Shown: one piece after another, positions 49,847-58,446 of the stretch
Layout: every line of letters begins with the position of its first letter
How positions within the stretch are numbered: the stretch's first letter is position 1
NCBI GenBank assembly: GCA_902493385.1
Contig: CABUPO010000001.1
Span: 186,001-250,000 of the forward strand
Direction of reading: 5' to 3'
DNA from: an uncultured Lachnospiraceae bacterium
Lineage (GTDB): Bacteria; Bacillota; Clostridia; Lachnospirales; Lachnospiraceae
DNA length: 64,000 nucleotides
Notes under the pieces: model-generated
What the model was told of the DNA's origin: nothing
The model's database searches: none
The model's input: only the letters and a program-made list of their open reading frames with translations
Made by a program: the position numbers and the translations under genes

Positions 49847-50595
49847 CACGCCGCGCATTTTCGCATTTTCATCAAAACCTTTTTTTCCATCCGCGAAACC
49901 TGAACCTGGCTTATTCCCATTCTTTTTGCAACCTGCGCCTGTGTTTTATCATGATAATAGCGAAGCTCGATAAGCGAGCGCTCTTTTTCTGATAATTCAG
50001 ATAAAAGCTTATTTATTAATAAATGATTGATTACTTTTTCCTTTTCAACATCAACGGCTCCGCATTCTCCGGACTCACTAAGCCTGTCAATTACATATAT
50101 ATCCTCTCCATCGCCCTGATAAGCCGTATTATATATCGACTCTACAGGAAGCGATGCATCCGCCGCAACTACAATATCATCAATAGAAAGGCCTGTTGCT
50201 TCAGATATTTCGTTCATCGTAGGCTCACGGTTCAGCTTTTGCATAATCTGTTCCTTAGCCTGTCTTATTTTTATATTATTTTCCTTAATACTGCGGCTTA
50301 TTTTTACAAGACCGTCGTCTCTTAAAAATCTTTTTATCTCACCTAAAATCATAGGTACGGCATAGGTTGAAAATTTAACATTAAATGAAAGGTCAAATTT
50401 GTCAACGGCTTTCATAAGCCCTATGCATCCTATCTGAAATAAATCTTCAGGTTCATAGCCCCTGTTAGAAAATCTCTTCACAATACTCCACACCAGAGCC
50501 ATATTATTAACAATAATCTCTTCTCTTGCGCTGGAATTTCCGTTCCGGGCTATTTTAATAAGCTCAATTGTATCCAACAGCCATACCGATATCAT
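49840..50595 (-). CDS. sigF: Forespore RNA polymerase sigma factor SigF
   Basis: The 251-residue sigma-70-family protein controls the first forespore genes after septation. It has region 2 with VWSIVKRFSNRGYEPEDLFQ near residue 35, FSTYAVPMILGEIKRFLRDD near 75, region 3, and region 4 with ELRYYHDKTQAQVAKRMGISQVQ in part near 215. This matches SigF closely. It overlaps spoIIAB by 32 bp. The start is uncertain: ATG 50595 has no good ribosome binding site and a TTG six codons later is possible; coupling to spoIIAB translation may explain the weak signal. The gene is third in spoIIAA-spoIIAB-sigF. Confidence 0.95.
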   Translation of the reverse strand: MISVWLLDTIELIKIARNGNSSAREEIIVNNMALVWSIVKRFSNRGYEPEDLFQIGCIGLMKAVDKFDLSFNVKFSTYAVPMILGEIKRFLRDDGLVKISRSIKENNIKIRQAKEQIMQKLNREPTMNEISEATGLSIDDIVVAADASLPVESIYNTAYQGDGEDIYVIDRLSESGECGAVDVEKEKVINHLLINKLLSELSEKERSLIELRYYHDKTQAQVAKRMGISQVQVSRMEKKVLMKMRKCAACE

Positions 50596-51037
50596 CCATT
50601 ATAGCTTTTTCTTTTGTAATCCTTTTAGTCATTTTTACTGTTGTGCCTTTTCCGGGTGTGGATTTCACGGATACCTCATCCATAAATGTCTGCATAAATG
50701 CAAATCCCAGACCTGAGCGCTCAAGCTCCGGTCTTGTAGTATACATCGGCTCCATAGCCTTTTTTATATCCGGTATACCCCTGCCGTTATCTTTAACACA
50801 GACAGCAAGCATATCTTTTTCAATCTGGCATTCAATATATATTCTTCCCTGCTCCATCTGATAATATCCATGTATGATTGAATTAGTTACTGCCTCCGAC
50901 ACTGCCATTTTTATATCCGATATTTCATCTACAGTAGGATTAAGCCGGGCGGCAAATGCAGCCACCGCAACTCTTGCAAAACCTTCGTTAGCAGGCTCGC
51001 ATCCAAATTCAATACTCATTTTCTGCACTCTGTCCAT
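50564..51037 (-). CDS. spoIIAB: Anti-sigma-F factor and serine kinase SpoIIAB
   Basis: The 157-residue GHKL-type kinase binds and silences SigF and phosphorylates SpoIIAA. ATG 51037 is chosen for AGGGGGAG just upstream. ATP-site motifs are visible: N box SEAVTNSIIHGY near residue 43, G1 KDNGRGIPD near 82 and G2 RSGLGFAFM near 108. It starts 14 bp after spoIIAA and overlaps sigF. The extra C-terminal tail (KEKAIMDDIGMAVGYN) is encoded within the sigF overlap. Confidence 0.95.
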   Translation of the reverse strand: MDRVQKMSIEFGCEPANEGFARVAVAAFAARLNPTVDEISDIKMAVSEAVTNSIIHGYYQMEQGRIYIECQIEKDMLAVCVKDNGRGIPDIKKAMEPMYTTRPELERSGLGFAFMQTFMDEVSVKSTPGKGTTVKMTKRITKEKAIMDDIGMAVGYN

Positions 51038-51051
51038 ACTTCTCCCCCTGA

Positions 51052-51375
51052 TTAACATTCTTTTAATGCCTGAAATACATTATCGCACTTTGATACAATT
51101 TTATATACGCCCGATATATCAAGTATTCTGTCAATATGCTTCGGCGCTCCGGCGACGTATACCCGTCCGCCCGTATACCGTACTTTCATATATTTTCCCA
51201 TAATCATCCCTATTCCGGAGCTGTCCATAAATTCAACGTCCGACATATCAAATATTACATTTTTCACCTTACCAGTCATGTAGCATTCTTCAAATTCACG
51301 CCTTATTCTTTCAGCGCTCATATGATCAATCTCTTTACCTGCGTGAATTATAAGATTGTTATTCTCAATCTGCAT
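51052..51375 (-). CDS. spoIIAA: Anti-sigma-F factor antagonist SpoIIAA
   Basis: The 107-residue STAS-domain protein has the phosphorylation motif MDSSGIGMIMG with the acceptor Ser at about residue 53. When dephosphorylated by SpoIIE it releases SigF from SpoIIAB. ATG 51375 is used; GAGGAGG stands upstream and a GTG directly before it is a possible alternative. It is the first gene of spoIIAA-spoIIAB-sigF. I could not find a convincing sigma-H promoter in the short gap after the preceding terminator. Confidence 0.95.
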   Translation of the reverse strand: MQIENNNLIIHAGKEIDHMSAERIRREFEECYMTGKVKNVIFDMSDVEFMDSSGIGMIMGKYMKVRYTGGRVYVAGAPKHIDRILDISGVYKIVSKCDNVFQALKEC

Positions 51376-51427
51376 CACTAGCCTCCTCGATTTTTTAATA
51401 TATCTGTCTTATTTATACAATGAAAAA

Positions 51428-51459
51428 GGCATACCGCTCTGTTACATAAACGGTATGCC
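51428..51459 (-). terminator. Terminator of the valS-TPR operon
   Basis: GGCATACCG (51428-51436) pairs with CGGTATGCC (51451-51459) and is followed on the minus strand by TTTTTCATTG. It separates the TPR gene from spoIIAA. Confidence 0.9.
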
Positions 51460-51478
51460 GTCAGTCTTATCGTAATGC

Positions 51479-52888
51479 TTATTCATTATCAACGTCTATT
51501 CCCAGTTCACTGAGCCTGCTTTTTGCTTCAGACGCTCTTGGCGAATCAGGATAATTGTCGATAACCTGTCTGTAGTATTTTTCTGCCTTTTTGCTATTGC
51601 CCTGCTTATGATACAGTCTTCCAAGGAAATATATCGCATCGTAATTGTCAGGATTAAGATTAACCGCCTCAGTCAGGTAATCAAGAGCTTCCTCATATCT
51701 GCCGTTATTATAGCTTACGCGGCCTTTCTCAAACATATCGGCAGAAGCATTCTTTGCATCCTCGCTCTGTATCAGGGTTATTATACTTTTTACAGTCTCA
51801 TTTTCTACGCCTGATACATCAAGACCTGATATCATAGCAAGCGCCTCAGACTTTTTATCTTCATTGTAACTCTTATATGCCGCAATAATCTGCTCATAAG
51901 TTTCTGCCAAAGACAGCGAATCATCAGTTGTTGCTTCTTCAAGCGACCTCTGCAGTTCGCTTATCTGACTGTTAAGATTTTCATTATCAAACTGCAGATC
52001 AGATATTGTTTTGTCCTTCGCTGCAAGCTTTTCACCATACTCGGCAACCTCGGAGTTTTTATCTGAATTAATTCTGCCTGCTATAGTAGGCGATATCAGA
52101 ACAACTCCGACTAAAAGTCCTATAATAACTCCTATAATAACATTTACAAAAGGATATATTCTCGGCTTTTCGGTTTTATATGTTCCAACCTCCTTAACAA
52201 CGACTCCGGAATCACCATGAAATACCTTTCGTTCTCCCGGCTGCGCTGTCTGCGAGGATGCGCGCGGCGCTGAGACATGTTTTACACCCAGCTCCTTTAA
52301 ATACCTGATTGTAGTAGTATTATTAATATCAACAGGCTTAATTGCTTTTAAAACCTTTACCGCAAGCTCTTTTTGTCCGCTTATCATATACATAAGCGCA
52401 AGAAGCTGATGAGCCTTAACAAATCTTGGATTTAGCGAAACAACCTTCTTCAACTGGATAATAGCAAGATCATCATTGCCCTGCATTGCCGAATTAAGCG
52501 CCGCATTATATTTTTTGATGGTTTGGTTAAGCGTATCAAGCGAACCGTTAGAATGAATACTCTCAATAAAATAATCCGCCTCATTATCCTCCGGTTGAAG
52601 ATTCTTGCTCAGTATCCACTGGGTCAGCGCCATCACAGTCTCGCCAATCTCATAATATACAAGTCCCAAAAGATTTCTCGCGTCAGTATTTTTCTTGTAA
52701 TATTTGAGACTGAGATTCAAATCATCTATGGCGCCGCTCAAATCTCTGATATTGGCTTTTTCAAGCCCTCTGTTATACAGCGTATTCGATATTCTGACTA
52801 CCCTTTTGTATACATTCATACTTCTGCCACAGTTACCGCAGCGCTCGTTCTGCATGGTAATTGGCTCTTTACATATAGGACAATTCAT
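51479..52888 (-). CDS. Membrane protein with N-terminal zinc ribbon and TPR domains on both sides
   Basis: The 469-residue protein starts at ATG 52888 after GGAGGAG. Two CxxC pairs (CPICK and CGNCG) in residues 3-22 form a zinc ribbon. Tetratricopeptide repeats fill about 30-190, then a variable linker, one membrane helix (about 245-268, FVNVIIGVIIGLLVGVVLI), a coiled coil (about 280-320) and a second set of TPR repeats (about 375-455, RYEEALDYLTEAVNLNPDN). The layout implies a cytoplasmic N-terminus and an outside C-terminus, suited to assembling complexes across the membrane. Function unknown. It is downstream of valS and the 46-residue gene. Confidence 0.85.
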   Translation of the reverse strand: MNCPICKEPITMQNERCGNCGRSMNVYKRVVRISNTLYNRGLEKANIRDLSGAIDDLNLSLKYYKKNTDARNLLGLVYYEIGETVMALTQWILSKNLQPEDNEADYFIESIHSNGSLDTLNQTIKKYNAALNSAMQGNDDLAIIQLKKVVSLNPRFVKAHQLLALMYMISGQKELAVKVLKAIKPVDINNTTTIRYLKELGVKHVSAPRASSQTAQPGERKVFHGDSGVVVKEVGTYKTEKPRIYPFVNVIIGVIIGLLVGVVLISPTIAGRINSDKNSEVAEYGEKLAAKDKTISDLQFDNENLNSQISELQRSLEEATTDDSLSLAETYEQIIAAYKSYNEDKKSEALAMISGLDVSGVENETVKSIITLIQSEDAKNASADMFEKGRVSYNNGRYEEALDYLTEAVNLNPDNYDAIYFLGRLYHKQGNSKKAEKYYRQVIDNYPDSPRASEAKSRLSELGIDVDNE

Positions 52889-52917
52889 ACATTCTCCTCC
52901 AGTCATTCATACGAACA

Positions 52918-53058
52918 TTACCTAGAACCAAGCTCCTTAAGCAGATCCTTTACCACATCAGTTACATCTTCATATTTGTTGCTGTACACAGCATCCTGAG
53001 TCTGTTCTATATCCATACTGGGCTGGAATTTTTTAAGTTCCTCTTCAAAATTAATCAT
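52918..53058 (-). CDS. Small conserved-looking acidic protein, 46 residues
   Basis: The small protein starts at ATG 53058 with AAGGAG at good distance; the longer frame to 53115 has no such signal. It begins MINFEEELKKFQPSMDIEQ, is helical and acidic, has no membrane segment and ends LLKELGSR. It lies between valS (81 bp) and the TPR gene (29 bp), apparently in one operon. I recall similar short proteins beginning FEEELKKFxPS in related bacteria, but know no function. Confidence 0.65.
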   Translation of the reverse strand: MINFEEELKKFQPSMDIEQTQDAVYSNKYEDVTDVVKDLLKELGSR

Positions 53059-53139
53059 TAGTCTCTCCTTCTTTGCTCTCAAACCTATAATACTTACAGG
53101 CAATCCAAAAATCAACAGACATCCGTCGCATGATACGAC

Positions 53140-55782
53140 TTATTTTTCAAGCGCGGCAAGTCTTTCAGTCACCTGTTCCATCATATCCTGATATTTTTTC
53201 CGCTTGTCTTTCTCTTCGTTAATCTTGCTCTCAGGCGCCTTTAAAAGGAATTTCTCGTTACTGAGCATTTTCTCAGAGCGCATAAGCTCTGACTCAAGCT
53301 TCTTCTTCTCATTCTTAAGACGCTCTATCTCAAGCTTAACGTCTACAAGTTCTTCAAACGGGATATATATAGAAGCTTCCGGTATAAGTATAGATACGGC
53401 GTCTTCGGCAATACCCTGCTTATCCTCTGAAATATATACGCTGTTTGCATAACCGAGCGTCGCAAAAAATACCTTGCTTTTCTCAAATATATCTCTTATT
53501 TTTTTATTGTCAGACACAACATATACCGCCGCCTTACGGCCAGGCGCAACATTCATCTGAGACCTTACATTTCTGATACCTTTAACAGCTTCCTTAATTC
53601 TCTCAACAGCCTCTTCTTCATCAGCAAAATGGTACTCGTCCCTGTATTCTGGCCAGGCGCTTATCATAATTGATATATCGCTGTTATCCATAAGCGTACA
53701 ATATATCTCTTCCGTAACAAACGGCATATAAGGGTGAAGAAGCTTCAGCGCGCCGGTAAGCACACTCTTGAGAGTCCAGAGAGCAGCAGCCCTTGTCGTA
53801 TCTTCTTCATTATACAGACGCGGCTTAACCATCTCTATATACCAGTCGCAGAACTCCTCCCATATGAAATTGTATATCTTATCAGCAGCTATACCAAGCT
53901 CATATTTGTCGAGATTATCCGTAACATCGCGCACCGTATCATTAAACTTTGATATAATCCATTTATCCGCATCAGTAAGCTGCGGCATACTGTCAAGGTC
54001 TATTCCCTCCTCCGGAAGATTCATCATAATAAACCTCGATGCATTCCATACCTTATTGGCAAAATTACGGCTCCCCTCTACACGCTCATTATAAAAACGC
54101 ATATCGTTACCCGGAGCGTTGCCTGTAATAAGTGTAAATCTTAATGCGTCGGCGCCATATTTATCAATAATTTCAAGTGGGTCAATACCATTTCCTAACG
54201 ACTTACTCATCTTGCGTCCGAGCGAATCACGCACAAGTCCGTGAATAAGCACCGTGTCAAACGGGGCTTTTCCAGTCTGCTCAATACCGGAGAACATCAT
54301 TCTCATAACCCAGAACGGAATTATATCGTATCCGGTAACAAGCGTACTTGTAGGGTAGAAATAATCCATCTCTTCGGTCTTATTGGGCCATCCAAGTGTC
54401 GAGAAAGGCCACAATGCCGATGAAAACCATGTATCAAGAGTATCAGGATCCTGCCTCATCTTCTTACCGCATTCAGGACATACAGGTTCATCCTCTTTTG
54501 TAACAACCATCTTGCCGCAGCCGTCACAGTAAAATGCCGGTATCCGGTGTCCCCACCACAGCTGTCTTGATATGCACCAGTCACGGATATTTTCAAGCCA
54601 GTGGAAATATGTCTTTTCAAAATATTCAGGTACAAACTGTGTCTCATCATTCTTTACCGCTTCAATTGCAGGCTGTGCAAGCGGTTTCATTTTTACAAAC
54701 CACTGCTCTGATACGCGCGGCTCCACAGTAGTTCCGCATCTGTAGCATACTCCGACATTATGGTCATGGTCTTCTACTTTAACAAGAGCTCCTTCCTTTT
54801 CAAGGTCTTCTACTATAGCCCTTCTTGCCTCGTAACGATCCATTCCGGCATATTTTTCATATTCATCTACTATCTTTGCATCATCTGTCATTACATTAAT
54901 AACAGGAAGATTATGTCTTAAACCTACTTCAAAGTCATTCGGGTCATGTGCGGGAGTAATCTTAACAACGCCTGTTCCAAATTCCATATCGACATACTCG
55001 TCGGCAACAACAGGAATCTCTCTGTGGACAATAGGCAGTATAACCATTTTTCCTACATACGGCGCATATCTCTCATCTTTTGGATTAACTGCTATAGCAG
55101 TATCACCAAGAAGCGTCTCCGGACGCGTAGTTGCAAGCTGTATAAAGCCGCTTCCGTCTGCAAGCTCATATTTAAGATGCCAGAAGTGACCAGCCTGGTC
55201 TTCATGCTCTACCTCTGCGTCAGATATTGAAGTAAGGCAGTGCGGACACCAGTTAATAATCCTCTCTCCTCTATAAATAAGTCCTTTATTATAAAGTTTA
55301 ACAAATACCTCTTTTACAGCCTCATTACATCCCTTATCCATTGTAAAACGCTCTCTGTCCCAGTCACAGGACGAGCCCATCTTTTTAAGCTGTGATACAA
55401 TACGTCCACCGTACTGCTTTTTCCAGTCCCACGCACGTTCAAGAAATCCTTCTCTTCCAAGCTCCTCTTTTGAAATGCCTTCCTTACGCATGGCTTCAAC
55501 AATCTTAGCCTCTGTCGCAATAGAAGCATGGTCGGTTCCCGGAACCCATAACGCATTATATCCCTGCATTCTTTTATATCTTATAAGTATATCCTGAAGC
55601 GTATTATCAAGGGCATGTCCCATGTGAAGCTGTCCTGTAATATTAGGCGGAGGCATCACAATTGTAAACGGCTTTTTACTCCTGTCAACTTCTGCATGGA
55701 AATACTTCTTATCCATCCATTTTTTATAAAGCCTGTCCTCAATGTCCGAAGGATTATATGTCTTTTCAAGCTCCTTTTTCAT
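53140..55782 (-). CDS. valS: Valyl-tRNA synthetase
   Basis: The 880-residue class I synthetase charges tRNA-Val. HIGH motif QLHMGHAL near residue 52, KMSKS as KMSKSLGN near residue 525, editing domain with ATTRPETLLGDTA near 220, anticodon-binding domain, and a C-terminal coiled coil (about 810-875, LEIERLKNEKKKLESELM) are present. ATG 55782 is chosen over a start four codons earlier. A strong promoter lies about 45 bp upstream with no T-box leader, although clostridial valS is often T-box controlled. Confidence 0.97.
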   Translation of the reverse strand: MKKELEKTYNPSDIEDRLYKKWMDKKYFHAEVDRSKKPFTIVMPPPNITGQLHMGHALDNTLQDILIRYKRMQGYNALWVPGTDHASIATEAKIVEAMRKEGISKEELGREGFLERAWDWKKQYGGRIVSQLKKMGSSCDWDRERFTMDKGCNEAVKEVFVKLYNKGLIYRGERIINWCPHCLTSISDAEVEHEDQAGHFWHLKYELADGSGFIQLATTRPETLLGDTAIAVNPKDERYAPYVGKMVILPIVHREIPVVADEYVDMEFGTGVVKITPAHDPNDFEVGLRHNLPVINVMTDDAKIVDEYEKYAGMDRYEARRAIVEDLEKEGALVKVEDHDHNVGVCYRCGTTVEPRVSEQWFVKMKPLAQPAIEAVKNDETQFVPEYFEKTYFHWLENIRDWCISRQLWWGHRIPAFYCDGCGKMVVTKEDEPVCPECGKKMRQDPDTLDTWFSSALWPFSTLGWPNKTEEMDYFYPTSTLVTGYDIIPFWVMRMMFSGIEQTGKAPFDTVLIHGLVRDSLGRKMSKSLGNGIDPLEIIDKYGADALRFTLITGNAPGNDMRFYNERVEGSRNFANKVWNASRFIMMNLPEEGIDLDSMPQLTDADKWIISKFNDTVRDVTDNLDKYELGIAADKIYNFIWEEFCDWYIEMVKPRLYNEEDTTRAAALWTLKSVLTGALKLLHPYMPFVTEEIYCTLMDNSDISIMISAWPEYRDEYHFADEEEAVERIKEAVKGIRNVRSQMNVAPGRKAAVYVVSDNKKIRDIFEKSKVFFATLGYANSVYISEDKQGIAEDAVSILIPEASIYIPFEELVDVKLEIERLKNEKKKLESELMRSEKMLSNEKFLLKAPESKINEEKDKRKKYQDMMEQVTERLAALEK

Positions 55783-55825
55783 AATTACCCTCATTTCCTG
55801 TTATTATGTATAAATATAATATCTT

Positions 55826-55854
55826 ATAGTATTCTAAAAGCGTTTTTCTGTCAA
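55826..55854 (-). promoter_or_regulatory. Sigma-A-type promoter of valS
   Basis: On the minus strand TTGACA (55849-55854) and TACTAT (55826-55831) are separated by 17 bp. Confidence 0.8.
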
Positions 55855-55880
55855 GATTAGGTTTTAGAAAGCGCATAAAA

Positions 55881-55910
55881 AAGAGGCAGGTTCATGATTT
55901 CCTGCCTCTT
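55881..55910 (-). terminator. Terminator of the GH10 gene
   Basis: AAGAGGCAGG (55881-55890) pairs perfectly with CCTGCCTCTT (55901-55910); read on the minus strand it ends in a T run. Confidence 0.92.
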
Positions 55911-55935
55911 AATAATATAACATTGTGAACCGGTA

Positions 55936-57774
55936 TTAATAAACCTGATCTCCGCATTCTATACCGCCTGCCTGCAAGATTGCAAAATATACAGGCTTTG
56001 GCTGCAGCGTAAGTATTTCCTGAGGATCTTCATATGGTTTGAAGAGATAAGCAGCTCCCCAGCTTCCGTCACCGTCGCATATTCCCCAGTTAGTAACTGA
56101 AGTAACTCCGATGTAATCACTGCCCTGCTCACTTCCGTAAGCGCCGTTCTTTGAATAATTCTTATAGATATCATACAGCTTCTTCATCTTTGATGCATGC
56201 GTATCCTCAGCTATATTTCTATTCTCATCAAGCTCTGTAATCTGAACTTCAAGTCCCTTATCAGCGATTGTCTTAATCATATTTTCCTGAGTAGCTTCAG
56301 GAATACTGTGTGACTGAAGACCAATACCGTCGCAATATTTTACTCCGGATGTCTGATTCACCTGATTACAGGTTATATTAATGTAATTAACAAGCTTTAT
56401 CTGATTCTGTGCGTCAGTATTGTAATCGTTATATATCAGCGACGGCTTTCCTGTATAACCAAACTGTGCGCCATATTTTGCAAGAGCGTCCTGAATAGCC
56501 TGATAAGTATAGAGGTATGACAGGTAGAGATAATCCTGCCCCATCGTTGCATACCAGTAGCTATGGCTTGCATCAGGAACTCTTCCTTCGTTTACTAACA
56601 TATCCATTACATCTTCAGGACTGCTGTCAGAAGTAACCTTCTTTCCTGACTGGGTTGTTACTCCCGGATTAGTTCTTACTGAAACAGAAGTACCGTTATC
56701 ATCATATGTAAATGTAACATTTCCGTTAGCCGCTTCATTAATTACGTCATATGCATATACTACGTCGCCATAACCATGCGAATAGATATAATCAATAATC
56801 TGGCTTATATAATCGTTAAGCCTCTTCTTCATTGTATCATAATCAGCCAGCTTATGATAATTGGACGTATCCCATCCGTTAGCCTCATAATCTTCAAGGC
56901 TGTAATCAGAATAGTTGTAATCCTGAAGGAAGAAATACTCACGAACCTGTGAATGCCATACAAATGCATGGTAACGAAGCTTCAGGTTGTTAGCTTTACA
57001 ATATGAAAGCACATTTTCAAGATTCTTATAGTTAATGATAACCTTTCCTTCACCATTAGTTGCATAGTAGTTATCAACATTAGCCTTACCTATTCCATCC
57101 GGATATGCATCTGTTGCTTCATCAGTTATAAGGCTTTCCATCTTAGTCTCATTACCCATTGTAACACTTGAGAAATGATACTTTACAAGCGCAGCTGATT
57201 CTCCGAACCTTAAGCTTCCCGAATCCGTGCTTATACCGCTGATAAAGTACTGGTTAAACAAATCCTTGATATGTACGTCCTCCGGCTGCTTCCACAGACA
57301 TCCAGGATATGTGTCGTATGGGAACGGAGTTGGAGTTGGTGTCGGCGCATTCGGATCAACCGTTGCCGTAGGCTGCGGTACAGGCGTTGCATTATCCACA
57401 GGTACAGGAGTTACAGTGATATCAGCAGCGTCTTTTGAACGTACTGTAACCTTACATGTAAGCTTCTTTGTTTTTCCTCCCTGCTTGTATGATGCAGTTA
57501 CAACAGCAGAGCCTTTCTTCTTTCCCGTAACCTTTACAGAAGTCTTCTTTTTGGCTGAAAGCTTTACTACAGATGCTTTACTTGTCTTCCATGCCACCTT
57601 TTTCTTATAATTCTTAACAGTCAGCTTTTTGGAAACGCCTACGTTAATAGAAAGCTTTTTCTTACTGAGCGCAGGCTTCTTAGCTGCATCTGCTCCTGCG
57701 TCCGATGCAAGCGGAAGCGTCATGCATACTGTAAGCGCAACTGCTATAGCCGCATATAACTTACGCATTTTCAT
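55936..57774 (-). CDS. Secreted GH10 endo-beta-1,4-xylanase with Lys-rich Ig-like module
   Basis: The 612-residue enzyme starts at ATG 57774, with GAGGAGG 10 bp upstream. It has a signal peptide (1-30), a Lys-rich BIG2-like module (31-114, KKVAWKTSKASVVKLSAKK), a Pro/Thr linker (118-155) and a GH10 barrel (about 165-605). The acid/base is E347 in YDVINEAANG and the nucleophile is E514 in QITELDEN; HAFVWHSQ near 269 is the conserved substrate-binding loop. About 50 residues after the acid/base (351-400) form an insertion next to the active site. It cuts the xylan backbone outside the cell. Own promoter and terminator. Confidence 0.95.
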   Translation of the reverse strand: MKMRKLYAAIAVALTVCMTLPLASDAGADAAKKPALSKKKLSINVGVSKKLTVKNYKKKVAWKTSKASVVKLSAKKKTSVKVTGKKKGSAVVTASYKQGGKTKKLTCKVTVRSKDAADITVTPVPVDNATPVPQPTATVDPNAPTPTPTPFPYDTYPGCLWKQPEDVHIKDLFNQYFISGISTDSGSLRFGESAALVKYHFSSVTMGNETKMESLITDEATDAYPDGIGKANVDNYYATNGEGKVIINYKNLENVLSYCKANNLKLRYHAFVWHSQVREYFFLQDYNYSDYSLEDYEANGWDTSNYHKLADYDTMKKRLNDYISQIIDYIYSHGYGDVVYAYDVINEAANGNVTFTYDDNGTSVSVRTNPGVTTQSGKKVTSDSSPEDVMDMLVNEGRVPDASHSYWYATMGQDYLYLSYLYTYQAIQDALAKYGAQFGYTGKPSLIYNDYNTDAQNQIKLVNYINITCNQVNQTSGVKYCDGIGLQSHSIPEATQENMIKTIADKGLEVQITELDENRNIAEDTHASKMKKLYDIYKNYSKNGAYGSEQGSDYIGVTSVTNWGICDGDGSWGAAYLFKPYEDPQEILTLQPKPVYFAILQAGGIECGDQVY

Positions 57775-57841
57775 AATCAAATTACCTCCTCATTTTAATG
57801 TTTTTAATTTTTTCAACTGAAATTTAATACAGTCTTCCTAT

Positions 57842-57870
57842 ATTATAATATTTTTAGTTTCAAAAAGCAA
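57842..57870 (-). promoter_or_regulatory. Promoter of the GH10 gene
   Basis: On the minus strand TTGCTT (57865-57870) and TATAAT (57842-57847) are separated by 17 bp, with a leader of about 70 bp. Confidence 0.65.
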
Positions 57871-57908
57871 TTGTTATTTCATATATATAAACGTAACGGC
57901 GCTAAAAA

Positions 57909-57998
57909 CTATGACATTATGTTAAAATATTCAGCAATTCCTCCGCATACGCCGTCAATCATTTTACATTCTTCTGTTATGTAAGGCCTTTTATATAC
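57909..57998 (-). pseudogene. Remnant of a PspC-domain gene
   Basis: Thirty codons on the minus strand read YKRPYITEECKMIDGV and GVCGGIAEYFNI, a clear match to the first half of the PspC domain (pattern KxLYRSxxDKMIxGVCGGIAEYFNIDP), then stop after two unrelated residues. A full PspC protein has about 60 residues with a membrane helix, which is missing. An ATG 2 bp out of frame upstream suggests a 5' frameshift as well. It overlaps the end of the next upstream gene by 8 bp. Confidence 0.7.
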
Positions 57999-58434
57999 AT
58001 TGCTTTACACTCACCGGAATTAAGATTGCGCGTACAAGTACAATAAGCAGCATATACACTGCCAGTATAAGCGTTGGATATATGCATAATCCGTCCTTAA
58101 CCAAAACGTATATAACCGCAGATGCGGCAAAAACAGCTGCGGCAATACCTGTATTTCTGATAATAATATATCTTTTACGCGTGCATTCCCTGATAAGCTT
58201 AATAAGAGTAACAGCCTGTATTGCAATTGTTATAAGCTCCAATACGAACAAAATAAGCTGCCAGCTCATAGCAAGTGAAAATATAATCTCTCCCTTTGTA
58301 ACAGATACAGTATAATATTCAAATATTACAGCGACCGCAGCAGTCAGCAGAAAATATACCATCAGCAGCGCGGCGTAATATATTATCTTTTTCTTTGACC
58401 CATCCAAGTTATCAAAGCCCCTTTCCAAATTCAT
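57991..58434 (-). CDS. Uncharacterised four-helix membrane protein
   Basis: The 147-residue protein has four predicted membrane helices (about residues 17-38, 52-76, 90-110, 115-138) and short basic loops. I do not recognise the family. The given ATG 58434 has no Shine-Dalgarno; a TTG nine codons later, preceded by GAAAGGGG, is a possible true start. It follows the PIG-V-like gene by 12 bp and so is probably the third gene of a membrane-protein operon. Confidence 0.65.
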   Translation of the reverse strand: MNLERGFDNLDGSKKKIIYYAALLMVYFLLTAAVAVIFEYYTVSVTKGEIIFSLAMSWQLILFVLELITIAIQAVTLIKLIRECTRKRYIIIRNTGIAAAVFAASAVIYVLVKDGLCIYPTLILAVYMLLIVLVRAILIPVSVKQCI

Positions 58435-58446
58435 TATATTATTATT

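Noticed and set aside
51380..51427. Sigma-H promoter of spoIIAA
   Set aside because: The gap is only about 50 bp and no match to the AGGAWWW and GAAT boxes was convincing.
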